A DNA stretch of 64,000 nucleotides from an uncultured Granulosicoccaceae bacterium (lineage in GTDB: Bacteria > Pseudomonadota > Gammaproteobacteria > Granulosicoccales > Granulosicoccaceae): contig CALLOA010000008.1 of NCBI GenBank assembly GCA_938005265.1, positions 1-64,000 of the forward strand, written 5' to 3'. Shown here piece after piece: positions 8,878-17,794 of the stretch (within the stretch, counting starts at the first letter, position 1; each line of letters opens with the position of its first letter). The position numbers and the translations under genes were made by a program. The notes beneath the pieces are model-generated. The model saw only the letters and a program-made list of their open reading frames with translations, made no database searches and was not told the DNA's origin.

Positions 8878-10035
8878 ATGCTCGCCCACGAAGACTCACT
8901 TTCTGTGCTACCCGACATCTATGATTCCGCAGTTGAATCAAGTATTTGGGGAAACACTCTCGAAAAGAGCGCGCATGCCCTAGGGGCTAGAGGCGCAATT
9001 CTCTTAATCATTGATCAGCGCCCTGAGGGACGATATCAGGTTAATCACTTCAGTAGAATCTGGTCTCGGGCACCCGAAAGAGCAGCTATGTACACTGAGA
9101 AATATGGGCACTATGAGAAACCTGTGTGGGACCATTTATTTACCAATCCCAAACAGAATTTAATCCTCGATACGGATTTCTGGGCGAATGAACCAGACTT
9201 GAGGAACAGACCTGACTACCAATATCTGAGTGAAAACGTTGGAATAGTCCATAAGTGTGCTGCACGCTTAAACGACAATATGAGCTGGTGGGACACACTC
9301 GTCGTACATTTTGACCAGAAATTAAAAGCCATCCCAGCCGATAGTGTCGCCGGCATCAAACAATTGCTTCCCCACGTTGCCAAATCAGTCGAACTATCTC
9401 GCACGTTCGATATATTGAAAGAACAATACAATGCAGTTTTAGCTGCTCTGGATCATGTAGAGATTGGTATGTGTATCGCCTTACAAAACGGTGATCTTGT
9501 GGTGCGCAATGCCGAAGCCAATCGTATACTGGGAGAAAAAGACGGGCTTCGCTTGTCGTCTCAGGGCAAGTTGTTCAGCCATCAACCAGAACGAAATGCT
9601 CAACTTCAAAAAGCCATTGAAGAAGCCAGTCAAACTGCTATCGGTAAAAATTTGACACACGAATTTCTGTTTGTAAATGAGAGGAAATCAACAGAGGATC
9701 CCCTACTCATTGAGGTTGCACCTTTGACTGATTATTCCGGTGAACTGGAAAATCAAATGAAAGGAGCCCTTGTTACCTTGATCGATCCGGCCAACACTCA
9801 ACCTTTTTCTGTTGACAGGGCCGTAATCGCTTACCAGCTGACAAAAGCTGAAGGCGAAGTCTGCCAATTGCTCGTTGAAGGGAATGCCACCTCAGTTATA
9901 GCCGAGATCCGGAGTGTGAGTCCGGAAACAATAAAAACACAGGTCAAATCAATTTTCCGCAAGACGGCCTGCACTCGTCGCTCCGATCTGATTCGGCTTG
10001 TACTTAAAACCACGCCACCAATTAGTCAATCATAA
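8878..10035 (+). CDS. LuxR-type HTH transcriptional regulator, full-length paralog
   Basis: ATG at 8878 with upstream AGGA (ORF opens at TTG 8851); C-terminal LTKAEGEVCQLLVEGNATSVIAEIRSVSPETIKTQVKSIFRKTACTRRSDLIRLV. Confidence 0.8.
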   Translation: MLAHEDSLSVLPDIYDSAVESSIWGNTLEKSAHALGARGAILLIIDQRPEGRYQVNHFSRIWSRAPERAAMYTEKYGHYEKPVWDHLFTNPKQNLILDTDFWANEPDLRNRPDYQYLSENVGIVHKCAARLNDNMSWWDTLVVHFDQKLKAIPADSVAGIKQLLPHVAKSVELSRTFDILKEQYNAVLAALDHVEIGMCIALQNGDLVVRNAEANRILGEKDGLRLSSQGKLFSHQPERNAQLQKAIEEASQTAIGKNLTHEFLFVNERKSTEDPLLIEVAPLTDYSGELENQMKGALVTLIDPANTQPFSVDRAVIAYQLTKAEGEVCQLLVEGNATSVIAEIRSVSPETIKTQVKSIFRKTACTRRSDLIRLVLKTTPPISQS

Positions 10036-10164
10036 GACTGTACATATATAAATACTTGTAGGCAAAGATCAGTAGAACCCGAAATTACCATTTTTATCAA
10101 TATGGCGCGGCAATGATTCGCAGCACTGTTTAGATTGCCATCATGTTTGAAGCTGTTTCCCGGT

Positions 10165-10662
10165 TCAATCCGCCTTTTGCAGCGTTTTCCAGTTTTTGTC
10201 CGCCTTTTCTATAATTTGCTCTGCACCTGCTGCTAGCTCGTCCCGCACCTTCTTATCATAGTTAAGGTAGAGTTTGCCCTCAACGATAAGCCAGGCTTCC
10301 GGGTCAATAGGTGCTTTTTGCCCGATCGAAATTCCACCAGCACAGAATCCACCAAATCGCGGTGCATACTGATCTGGACTAGTCTCGAACATCTGCTGGT
10401 GTTTCTTCGATGCAAAGCGCCATCGGGCACCATGCCATCTGAATTCATACTTTGAACTCCCTTTAACTGCCTTGCCTACAGTAAAATATGCAACCGGGTC
10501 ATAGCCCTTTATCGCGATGGAACGCCAGTTCTTGTTAACCGCCAACTCTTCACCTATAGCGATTGAACAAAGCCCAAAATAAATTGCGACGAGCAAAAAA
10601 CCAAACCTTGAGGAACTCGTCCGAGCACTTAACCGATGCGCCAAAGCAAATTTTGCGTTCAT
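10165..10662 (-). CDS. Secreted YHS-domain family protein
   Basis: Hydrophobic N-terminus; GYDPVAYFTVGKAVKGSSKYEFRWHGARWRFASKKHQQMFETSPDQYAPRFGGFCAGG. Confidence 0.8.
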   Translation of the reverse strand: MNAKFALAHRLSARTSSSRFGFLLVAIYFGLCSIAIGEELAVNKNWRSIAIKGYDPVAYFTVGKAVKGSSKYEFRWHGARWRFASKKHQQMFETSPDQYAPRFGGFCAGGISIGQKAPIDPEAWLIVEGKLYLNYDKKVRDELAAGAEQIIEKADKNWKTLQKAD

Positions 10663-10720
10663 TTTGATAAATTCTCCCTGAATTCCCCAGACTTGCGATG
10701 CTCAGAATTATAGCGATTGC

Positions 10721-12100
10721 CTATTCCAAACCGGCCTTGGCCAACGAGTCCCTAAGACGACTTCGCTGCTCTTCGGTGCGAAATAAAGAATAACGGGAGA
10801 ATTCCTGACTGTCAAAAAACGGGGCTATTTGCAATACTCGCTTGGCTGATTTTTTGGCATGCTCAAGCTTGCCAAGTTCCGCGTAACCTGCCGCCAGCAT
10901 CACATGCACGTAGGCCATGTGAGGTATCACCGACAATCCACGCTCAAAGGTAAGAATTGCGTCCTCAACATCACCATTCAGATAATAAAGGCCGCCCAAC
11001 TCGGTCCAGCCAGATTTAATTTCCGGGTCAAATTGCCGTGCATATTCAAGGTGCTCAATAGCTTCTGAAAGCAGACCTTCACGCGACAATAACAACCCCT
11101 TCAATATATACAGATCGGGATTATTGGGATTAAGCAACAGAGCACGATCTACTTCAATAGTTGCAAGATCGAACTTATCGTGCCGAAAGTACACAAGAGC
11201 AAGAAAACCAATAATTTCTGCATTAGTATCATCCAATTTGACAGCCTTGTGCGCAAGTTCCAACGCTTTGGTAAGGGCTTCATCCGGCCACTCGGTATAG
11301 CCGAACATCGCTTCTTCAACATAAGTATCACCCAATCCTGCGTAGGCTTCTGCATAGTCAGGATCCAGCTCAATTGCTTTGTTGAACTGAGCCCGTGCCT
11401 CAAGATTATCATTGCGGTTACGTAGCCTGAATTTACTCCTACCTGTAAGAACATAGTCGTAGGCTTCCATGTTCTCAGTCGGCTGCCTAAATATTCGCTG
11501 CATTTCAATAGCAGAAAGATTAACTGATAAAGCAGTAGCAACATTCCTTGCAATCGTCTGCTGTAGTTCAAAAACATCTGTAAGAACTTCATCATACCGT
11601 TCTGACCACATCAATCTACCATTGTCCGTCTTTGTAAGTTCGATATTCAGACGTACTCGATCAGCTTCCCGCCATACAGAGCCCGTGAGAGCATACTGCG
11701 GATCGAACTCATCAACTATGGCCTGGGAATATTGAGAGCCCACTTGGTATTTCTGGATGATATGAAATGGCAACACCCGAAGATTCGATAATCGATTCAA
11801 AGCGAGAATGATATCTGCAGAAACACCTTCACTAAAATAGTCAGTTCCTTGTTGATTTACACTCTTTAAGGGGTAAACGATAATTGAAGGGCCTATATTA
11901 TGAGCACACTTCAACGAAACGCTGCCTTTATAAGATAAAACTCTTACCGTAGTAACCTCAACAACGAATACTGGCAAGAAGTCACTCGTCAAACGAAACA
12001 ACAAATGGAACCAGGACTGGATTTCAGTCCTGCGCAACACTGCCGAATTCTTCCGAGCATTAATCCGGTTACGCGAGAGGAGTATAAACCTCCTTTTCAC
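10721..12100 (-). CDS. TPR protein with TolB-like (cyclase-associated) N-terminal domain
   Basis: DYFSEGVSADIILALNRLSNLRVLPF...YALTGSVWREADRVRLNIELTKTDNGRLMWSERYDEVLTDVFELQQTIARNVA followed by TPRs; no cyclase domain. Start uncertain. Confidence 0.7.
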   Translation of the reverse strand: MKRRFILLSRNRINARKNSAVLRRTEIQSWFHLLFRLTSDFLPVFVVEVTTVRVLSYKGSVSLKCAHNIGPSIIVYPLKSVNQQGTDYFSEGVSADIILALNRLSNLRVLPFHIIQKYQVGSQYSQAIVDEFDPQYALTGSVWREADRVRLNIELTKTDNGRLMWSERYDEVLTDVFELQQTIARNVATALSVNLSAIEMQRIFRQPTENMEAYDYVLTGRSKFRLRNRNDNLEARAQFNKAIELDPDYAEAYAGLGDTYVEEAMFGYTEWPDEALTKALELAHKAVKLDDTNAEIIGFLALVYFRHDKFDLATIEVDRALLLNPNNPDLYILKGLLLSREGLLSEAIEHLEYARQFDPEIKSGWTELGGLYYLNGDVEDAILTFERGLSVIPHMAYVHVMLAAGYAELGKLEHAKKSAKRVLQIAPFFDSQEFSRYSLFRTEEQRSRLRDSLAKAGLE

Positions 12101-12591
12101 TTATAAAAACGTTCCCAATTCTTCTTTTCGTTGCAGGGATAATCTTTTGAGGCTGTGTTCACCAAGTCGTTCCGGCTCATAGCCGACTGACAGGATCTAC
12201 TGGCACCTACCAAGTCATTTGCATACTCGCTGATTCAAACTCCACTGCCAGTAGCCATCCCATTACCTTTCCTGATCATTGAATTTAACGCCCAATCATA
12301 TAAAAGCAGTTGCAGCATTCCAAGGAAAATACAGACAATCAAAGTACTTGTGATTTTGTGAAAATCCCATTCACGATACGTCTGTACAAAAGGCTACTTT
12401 CATTGCATCCTCTCGTTGTGTTAAATAATTGATTTTCAACTTTAAAACGCATAAAGTCGCCACTAATTACGACGCTTAGCTGCTCCTCAGAAGAACCAGA
12501 CGTTTTATAACCTGCATCGCTAAATAGCGGAACCACACATCCTGAAAATAGTAGCTCCTTCACCGCTACGAATTCATAGAAAAATCAAAAA

Positions 12592-13749
12592 ATGGCTCTA
12601 CATTTTACAAAACAGGAATTTCAACAACGACTTGAATCCGCTCAACGTCTAATCCAGAAACGGGATTTTGCGGCGCTGTTGCTGTTTGCACCTGAAAGTC
12701 ACTACTATATCAGTGGTTACGATACCTTCGGTTTTGCCATGTTTCAGTGCATGGTTGTGCCCGCCACAGGCAATCCACATCTTCTTACGCGCGCACCGGA
12801 CCTTCGACAGGCACAGCAAACGTCAACACTGAATGACGACGAAATACACATCTGGCGTGATCGCGAAGGTGTTGAACCGGTAAGTGATCTCGAGGTGCTG
12901 CTGCTTGAGCTGGGTATCAGTAGCGGCCAGCTTGGTATCGAACAGCAAACTGCTGGTTTAAATGCCTGGTATGGTGCTCAAATAAACCAGCAGTTGGGCA
13001 AGAGGTTCTCTCTGGTTGAAGCAACCGATCTGGTAAGAACGCTGCGAAGGGTTAAGAGCCCTGCCGAAATTGAATACTGCCGTCACGCAGCGACCTTGTC
13101 AGACCAGGCACTGGATGCCGGTACGGCGGTTACCAGAGGTGGCGCGTTTGAAGGTGATATTCTAGCCGCCATGCAAGGCGCTGTGTTTGCCGGGGGTGGT
13201 GATTACGCGGGTAATGAATTTATTATCGGTTCCGGCGAAGGCGCTTTACTGTGCCGCTATTTTTCCGGACGGCGTACGCTGGATACAAACGATCAACTGA
13301 CGCTTGAATGGTCCGGTGCATGGCGGCGCTACCATGCAGCCATGATGCGTACACTACTGGTTGGCAAAGTAGCAGAAAAGCAGAAAGAAATGCACCAGGC
13401 TGTTGTTGAAGCACTCTTAGCCTGCGAAGCGGCCATCAAGCCCGGGGCCCCAATGGGCGATGTTTATGCCGCACATGCAAAGGTTTTCGATGAACGTGGT
13501 TTGCAACATGCCAGGCTAAATGCCTGCGGATATGGCATGGGTGCCGTGTACAATCCGATCTGGGTTGAATTCCCGATGTTCTATGAAGGTAATCCCTTGC
13601 CCATGCAAGCTGGCAATGTCTTTTTCCTGCATATGATTCTGCTGGATTCAACGACCGGTCTCGCGATGTGCTGGGGGCATTCGGTATTGGTGACTGAAAC
13701 CGGCGTCGAACGACTGAGCCGCCACCCACAGGATTTGATTGCGCTGTAG
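12592..13749 (+). CDS. M24-family peptidase (Xaa-Pro aminopeptidase/creatinase-like)
   Basis: N-terminal creatinase-like domain, then RVKSPAEIEYCRHAATLSDQALDAG and an M24 fold C-terminus. Confidence 0.8.
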   Translation: MALHFTKQEFQQRLESAQRLIQKRDFAALLLFAPESHYYISGYDTFGFAMFQCMVVPATGNPHLLTRAPDLRQAQQTSTLNDDEIHIWRDREGVEPVSDLEVLLLELGISSGQLGIEQQTAGLNAWYGAQINQQLGKRFSLVEATDLVRTLRRVKSPAEIEYCRHAATLSDQALDAGTAVTRGGAFEGDILAAMQGAVFAGGGDYAGNEFIIGSGEGALLCRYFSGRRTLDTNDQLTLEWSGAWRRYHAAMMRTLLVGKVAEKQKEMHQAVVEALLACEAAIKPGAPMGDVYAAHAKVFDERGLQHARLNACGYGMGAVYNPIWVEFPMFYEGNPLPMQAGNVFFLHMILLDSTTGLAMCWGHSVLVTETGVERLSRHPQDLIAL

Positions 13750-13794
13750 TCAGGCAATATCATTAACTGTCAAGAAAATTGGAGGAGAAAACCG

Positions 13795-14670
13795 ATGAAA
13801 AAGCAGCCAATACAGCTGATCAAGCATAGCAATACAACTAACCAGACCACCCGACTGGCGCTGGCCATAACATTAGCATTCAGCAGCCTGTTTGCAGCTT
13901 CTCATTTGCAAGCTGAAACGTGCGCTACGGGCAAAACACTAAAAGACGGAGTGCTAACAATAGCTACTGGTAACCCGGCTTATTTCCCATGGGTTATGGA
14001 CAACGACCCTGCTTCCGGCAAAGGGTTTGAAGCAGCCATTGCTTATGAAGTGGCTAGCCGCATGGGCTTTGACAAAGATGCCGTTGCATGGACATCAGCC
14101 TCCTTTGATCAATCCATCCAACCGGGTGCCAAGGATTTTGATTTTAACCTGCAACAATTTTCAATTACAAAAGAACGCGAAAAAGTGGTCGATTTTTCCA
14201 CACCCTACTACTCTGCCGCCATGGCGGTGCTGGTTAACAAGGCAGCAGCAGATTCAGGTGCCACTGCAAGTATCGATTCCCTGAAAAAACTCAAATGGGG
14301 GGTTGATGCAAACACAACCGCGCTGCAGATGTTGCAGGAAAATATTGAGCCGGATAGCTCACCATTACTCTATGACGATAACACCAACGTCACCGAAGCA
14401 ATGAAAGCAAACCAGATTGATGCTGCACTGTTTGATTTACCCACAGCGCTGTATCTGGGTGCGGTTGTACTGGAAGATGGTGTTGTTATCGGTCAGTTTC
14501 CGGCCGATCGCACAGCGACACCTGATCAGTTCGGGCTTTTAATGGAAGATGGCAATCCGCTCAAAGCCTGTGTTGACGAGGCATTGGCCGCCATGGCTGA
14601 AGACGGGGCACTGGCTGAAATAGAAGCACAATGGTTACAGGAAACAACCGGGGTGCCGGTAATCCAATAA
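13795..14670 (+). CDS. ABC transporter substrate-binding protein (family 3, polar amino acid type)
   Basis: Signal peptide; GFEAAIAYEVASRMGF...FDFNLQQFSITKEREKVVDFSTPYYSAAMAVLV. Confidence 0.85.
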   Translation: MKKQPIQLIKHSNTTNQTTRLALAITLAFSSLFAASHLQAETCATGKTLKDGVLTIATGNPAYFPWVMDNDPASGKGFEAAIAYEVASRMGFDKDAVAWTSASFDQSIQPGAKDFDFNLQQFSITKEREKVVDFSTPYYSAAMAVLVNKAAADSGATASIDSLKKLKWGVDANTTALQMLQENIEPDSSPLLYDDNTNVTEAMKANQIDAALFDLPTALYLGAVVLEDGVVIGQFPADRTATPDQFGLLMEDGNPLKACVDEALAAMAEDGALAEIEAQWLQETTGVPVIQ

Positions 14671-14735
14671 ACGGGCTGCCGGTGTGCGTAAAACCCGGCA
14701 TAAAACCCCGCATACAACCCGGCAAACAATAGGGC

Positions 14736-15557
14736 ATGCAAGCACGTAGCGACGAGAGGCAACAATACGAACGCCGCCAGCAACGTAAGGGCTTTGCGAT
14801 AGCGGCTGCCAGTTCACTGGCGGTCGTGGTCGCACTTATTTACTTTGTTCCAAAAACTCCCGGCTGGCAGAAAGTCAGAGCGAGTTTTTTTAACGGCGAA
14901 ATTCTGCTGTCAACGTTCCCGTCGCTGCTCAAGGCGTTTTTGCTCGATATAGCGATTTTTATGTGGTCGTTACCCGCTATTGCTATTATCGGCTTACTGA
15001 TTGCCCTGTGTCGCGACCAGCGCTCAGCCGTTATGTTCCCGCTACGAATATTTGGTGTTTTATATACTGATATTTTTCGCGGCGTTCCGGTAATCCTGAC
15101 GGTATTCCTGATTGGTTTCGGCATCCCCGGACTGGGCTTGCCGCGTCCCTGGAACAGCCCTTACATTTGGGGGTCACTGGCACTGATACTGACCTACTCC
15201 GCCTATGTGGCGGAGATTATTCGAGGTGGCATTAACTCGATTCATGATAGTCAACGCGCAGCCGGCAAGTCGCTAGGCCTTTCCAATACCGACACCATGC
15301 GCTTCATCGTATTACCCCAGGCTTTACGGCGTGTCGTACCAGCCAATATGAATATGCTGGTTGCATTGCAGAAAGATGTCGCCCTGCTGTCCTTTATCGG
15401 CCCCGTGGAGCTACTGCGCCAGGCCGGCGTTCACAAGTCCCTGCTGGCCAATTTCACGCCTTATGTTGGCGCTGCCCTGATTTTTCTGGCTGTCACAGTA
15501 CCTGCAACCCGTTATGCAGATTACTTACTGGCACGGCAACATCGAGAGCGCAGCTAA
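14736..15557 (+). CDS. Amino acid ABC transporter permease (HisMQ/GlnP type)
   Basis: GVLYTDIFRGVPVILTVFLIGFG...YVAEIIRGGINSIHDSQRAAGKSLGLSNTDTMRFIVLPQALRRVVP (EAA loop). Confidence 0.85.
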   Translation: MQARSDERQQYERRQQRKGFAIAAASSLAVVVALIYFVPKTPGWQKVRASFFNGEILLSTFPSLLKAFLLDIAIFMWSLPAIAIIGLLIALCRDQRSAVMFPLRIFGVLYTDIFRGVPVILTVFLIGFGIPGLGLPRPWNSPYIWGSLALILTYSAYVAEIIRGGINSIHDSQRAAGKSLGLSNTDTMRFIVLPQALRRVVPANMNMLVALQKDVALLSFIGPVELLRQAGVHKSLLANFTPYVGAALIFLAVTVPATRYADYLLARQHRERS

Positions 15558-16300
15558 TGCCTAAAGAAAAGTTGCGTCTTAGCGGAGTGCGCAAGGCCTT
15601 CGGTGATGTACCCGTACTGAATGGCATAGACTTGTCAGTCAGCGAAGGTGAAATGGTTTGCCTTATTGGATCATCGGGTTCTGGCAAATCGACATTGCTG
15701 CGTTGCATCAACCTTCTTGAGCCCATCGATAATGGCAAAATTATCTTCAACGACGAAGACATTTCACAACCCGGGCTTGATCCTCAACCGGTGCGCCAAA
15801 GGATAGGTCTGGTATTTCAAAGCTTTAATCTGTTCCCGCATATGACGGCATACGAGAATGTGATATTGGCACCTCGGCGAGTGTTCAAGCGCTCAGGTAC
15901 AGAGTTGCACTCGGAAATCAAAGCATTGTTTGAGCGATTCGGTCTTGCGCAGCGGACGCAACACTACCCTGACCAGCTATCCGGGGGCCAACAGCAACGT
16001 GTGGCAATAATCCGTGCACTGGCTATGGAACCGCAGATCATGCTTTTTGATGAGGTTACTTCGGCGTTGGATCCGGAGCTGATTGGTGAGGTGCTGGATG
16101 TACTTAGGCAACTGCGCATGCAGGGTATGACGATGATACTTGCCACCCACGAAATAGAATTTGCGCGCGAAGCGGCTGACTATGTATGTATGCTGGATGA
16201 AGGTCGAATCATTGAAAAGGCAACACCTGATGTAATTTTTTCCAATCCACGGGAAGAGCGTACAAAACGATTCCTTGCCTCAGTGTTGAACAAAAGTTAA
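15557..16300 (+). CDS. Amino acid ABC transporter ATP-binding protein
   Basis: Walker A GSSGSGKST, signature LSGGQQQRVAIIRALAMEP, Walker B IMLFDEVTSALDPE; TAATG coupling to the permease. Confidence 0.9.
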   Translation: MPKEKLRLSGVRKAFGDVPVLNGIDLSVSEGEMVCLIGSSGSGKSTLLRCINLLEPIDNGKIIFNDEDISQPGLDPQPVRQRIGLVFQSFNLFPHMTAYENVILAPRRVFKRSGTELHSEIKALFERFGLAQRTQHYPDQLSGGQQQRVAIIRALAMEPQIMLFDEVTSALDPELIGEVLDVLRQLRMQGMTMILATHEIEFAREAADYVCMLDEGRIIEKATPDVIFSNPREERTKRFLASVLNKS

Positions 16301-16363
16301 TCAATAACTAACGAGCAAAAAATGAACATCAATGAGCATAAAAGAGAAAAAGGAGTCAACCAC

Positions 16364-16882
16364 TTAACAGGGTAAATGATCTCTTAACCTGGCCATTGCC
16401 AATGAATCAGCGTATTCGCCATTGCGAAAAGCATACTTCTCATGCGTACCTTCGATTCTGAAACCGTTCTTTTCGTAGAGTTTTATAGCTGTTTGATTGT
16501 CTGCAAAAACAGTCAATTCCACGCGCAGTATATTGAGCCAGTTATCGGCTTTATCAAGCGTCGCTTGCAGTAGTGCTGAACCTACACCCTGGCCGTGCCA
16601 GTCGTCATGCACTCCCATACCCAACCACGCGCAATGACGCCGCCTTGCCGAATGCTGATTGAGCAGAAGAGCGCAGTTACCCACAATTTGCCCCTCAACC
16701 AGTGCGACCAGGGAAAAGCCTTTGTCCGGATCAAGCAACAATCGATCTTTCCAAATCTCGGCGGAAGTTAAGGGAAGTTGCAAAGTGCCGGAAATAGCTT
16801 CCGGTTGTTCAAAAATGACGTGAACCGCTTTGTAGTCATCAGGTTCTGCATGACGTATTTTAATGACTTGCCCATTATTCAA
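16364..16882 (-). CDS. GNAT N-acetyltransferase
   Basis: WLGMGVHDDWHGQGVGSALLQATLDKADNWLNILRVELTVFADNQTAIKLYEKNGFRIEG. Confidence 0.85.
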   Translation of the reverse strand: MNNGQVIKIRHAEPDDYKAVHVIFEQPEAISGTLQLPLTSAEIWKDRLLLDPDKGFSLVALVEGQIVGNCALLLNQHSARRRHCAWLGMGVHDDWHGQGVGSALLQATLDKADNWLNILRVELTVFADNQTAIKLYEKNGFRIEGTHEKYAFRNGEYADSLAMARLRDHLPC

Positions 16883-16999
16883 TTTGCTTGCTCCATACTG
16901 TTGTCACAACATAACCGTGCGCTATTTAATATTCGTTGATTTTTATGCTTGAACCATTCCTGATGGTCTACACAGCTGCCAGCCAACTTCCTTGGTGGA

Positions 17000-17794
17000 T
17001 CATGTGATAACAGCAAATGCATCACCAAATGCCGATGACGTAACTTCAACCCGGTGATGATTCTGTACAGGGATTGGCGGGCCCCAGGCACTGGTGAGCA
17101 CGAAATCACCCCGCTTTAAATGCAACCCCTGAGATTCCAGGGATTGTGCAAGCCAGCCCAGCGCTTTGAGTATATCGTGCGGCCATTTTAACTTCTCCCA
17201 GGAATCAACCAACTTTCCGTCGTAAACGAGCTGCAAACTGGTCTCACAGGGTTTTTCAATTGCCGTTACAGCGGCACCTTTGACAACACCACAATTGATG
17301 CAATTATTAGCAATCAGCTCCGGCCCATGTGGCTGTGCGCTGCATAATCGGAGGTTGTGGAGCTCTAATGTCGGATATACCGAACCGACACAGGCAGCTA
17401 ACTGCTGCATACTCATTCCTGGCTTCACTGATTGCGAAAGCTCAATCCCGAATTCAGCCTCCAGCGACAACTCCGCATAAGCCGCGCGATCAAGTCGTAC
17501 ACCGCTGTCATAAAATTCAGATTGCCACAATCTGCCCCAAACCGGTTGCGTCAAACCCAGCATCTGCTGGTTACCGGGTGTTACCGCGCCAATCTTGTAG
17601 CCAGCCACAAGCTCACCCCGTGCCTCCCTCAAGCGTGTGACTGCAGCTTGCAAATGCCATGCATCATCCAGATCAAGGCGTAATCCGTTGGCAAACACAT
17701 CACCCGGGCAAACCGCATCGTAATCAGCCAGCAGGCGCTCTGCCAGATCAGACAGTTCAGATTCATGCAGGGTCAATACGCTTCTCCGCGTCAA
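17000..17794 (-). CDS. 2-keto-4-pentenoate hydratase/FAH-family protein (MhpD-like)
   Basis: VAGYKIGAVTP...AELSLEAEFGIELSQ...TLELHNLRL...ANNCINCGVVKGA hydratase-like pattern; overlaps the monooxygenase by 4 bp. Confidence 0.75.
   Translation of the reverse strand: MTRRSVLTLHESELSDLAERLLADYDAVCPGDVFANGLRLDLDDAWHLQAAVTRLREARGELVAGYKIGAVTPGNQQMLGLTQPVWGRLWQSEFYDSGVRLDRAAYAELSLEAEFGIELSQSVKPGMSMQQLAACVGSVYPTLELHNLRLCSAQPHGPELIANNCINCGVVKGAAVTAIEKPCETSLQLVYDGKLVDSWEKLKWPHDILKALGWLAQSLESQGLHLKRGDFVLTSAWGPPIPVQNHHRVEVTSSAFGDAFAVIT

Noticed and set aside
11149-11735. Overlapping ORFs within the TPR gene
   Set aside because: Out-of-frame readings of a repeat-containing CDS.
12339-12563. 74-aa minus-strand ORF upstream of the M24 gene
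   Set aside because: No convincing start context or recognisable domain.
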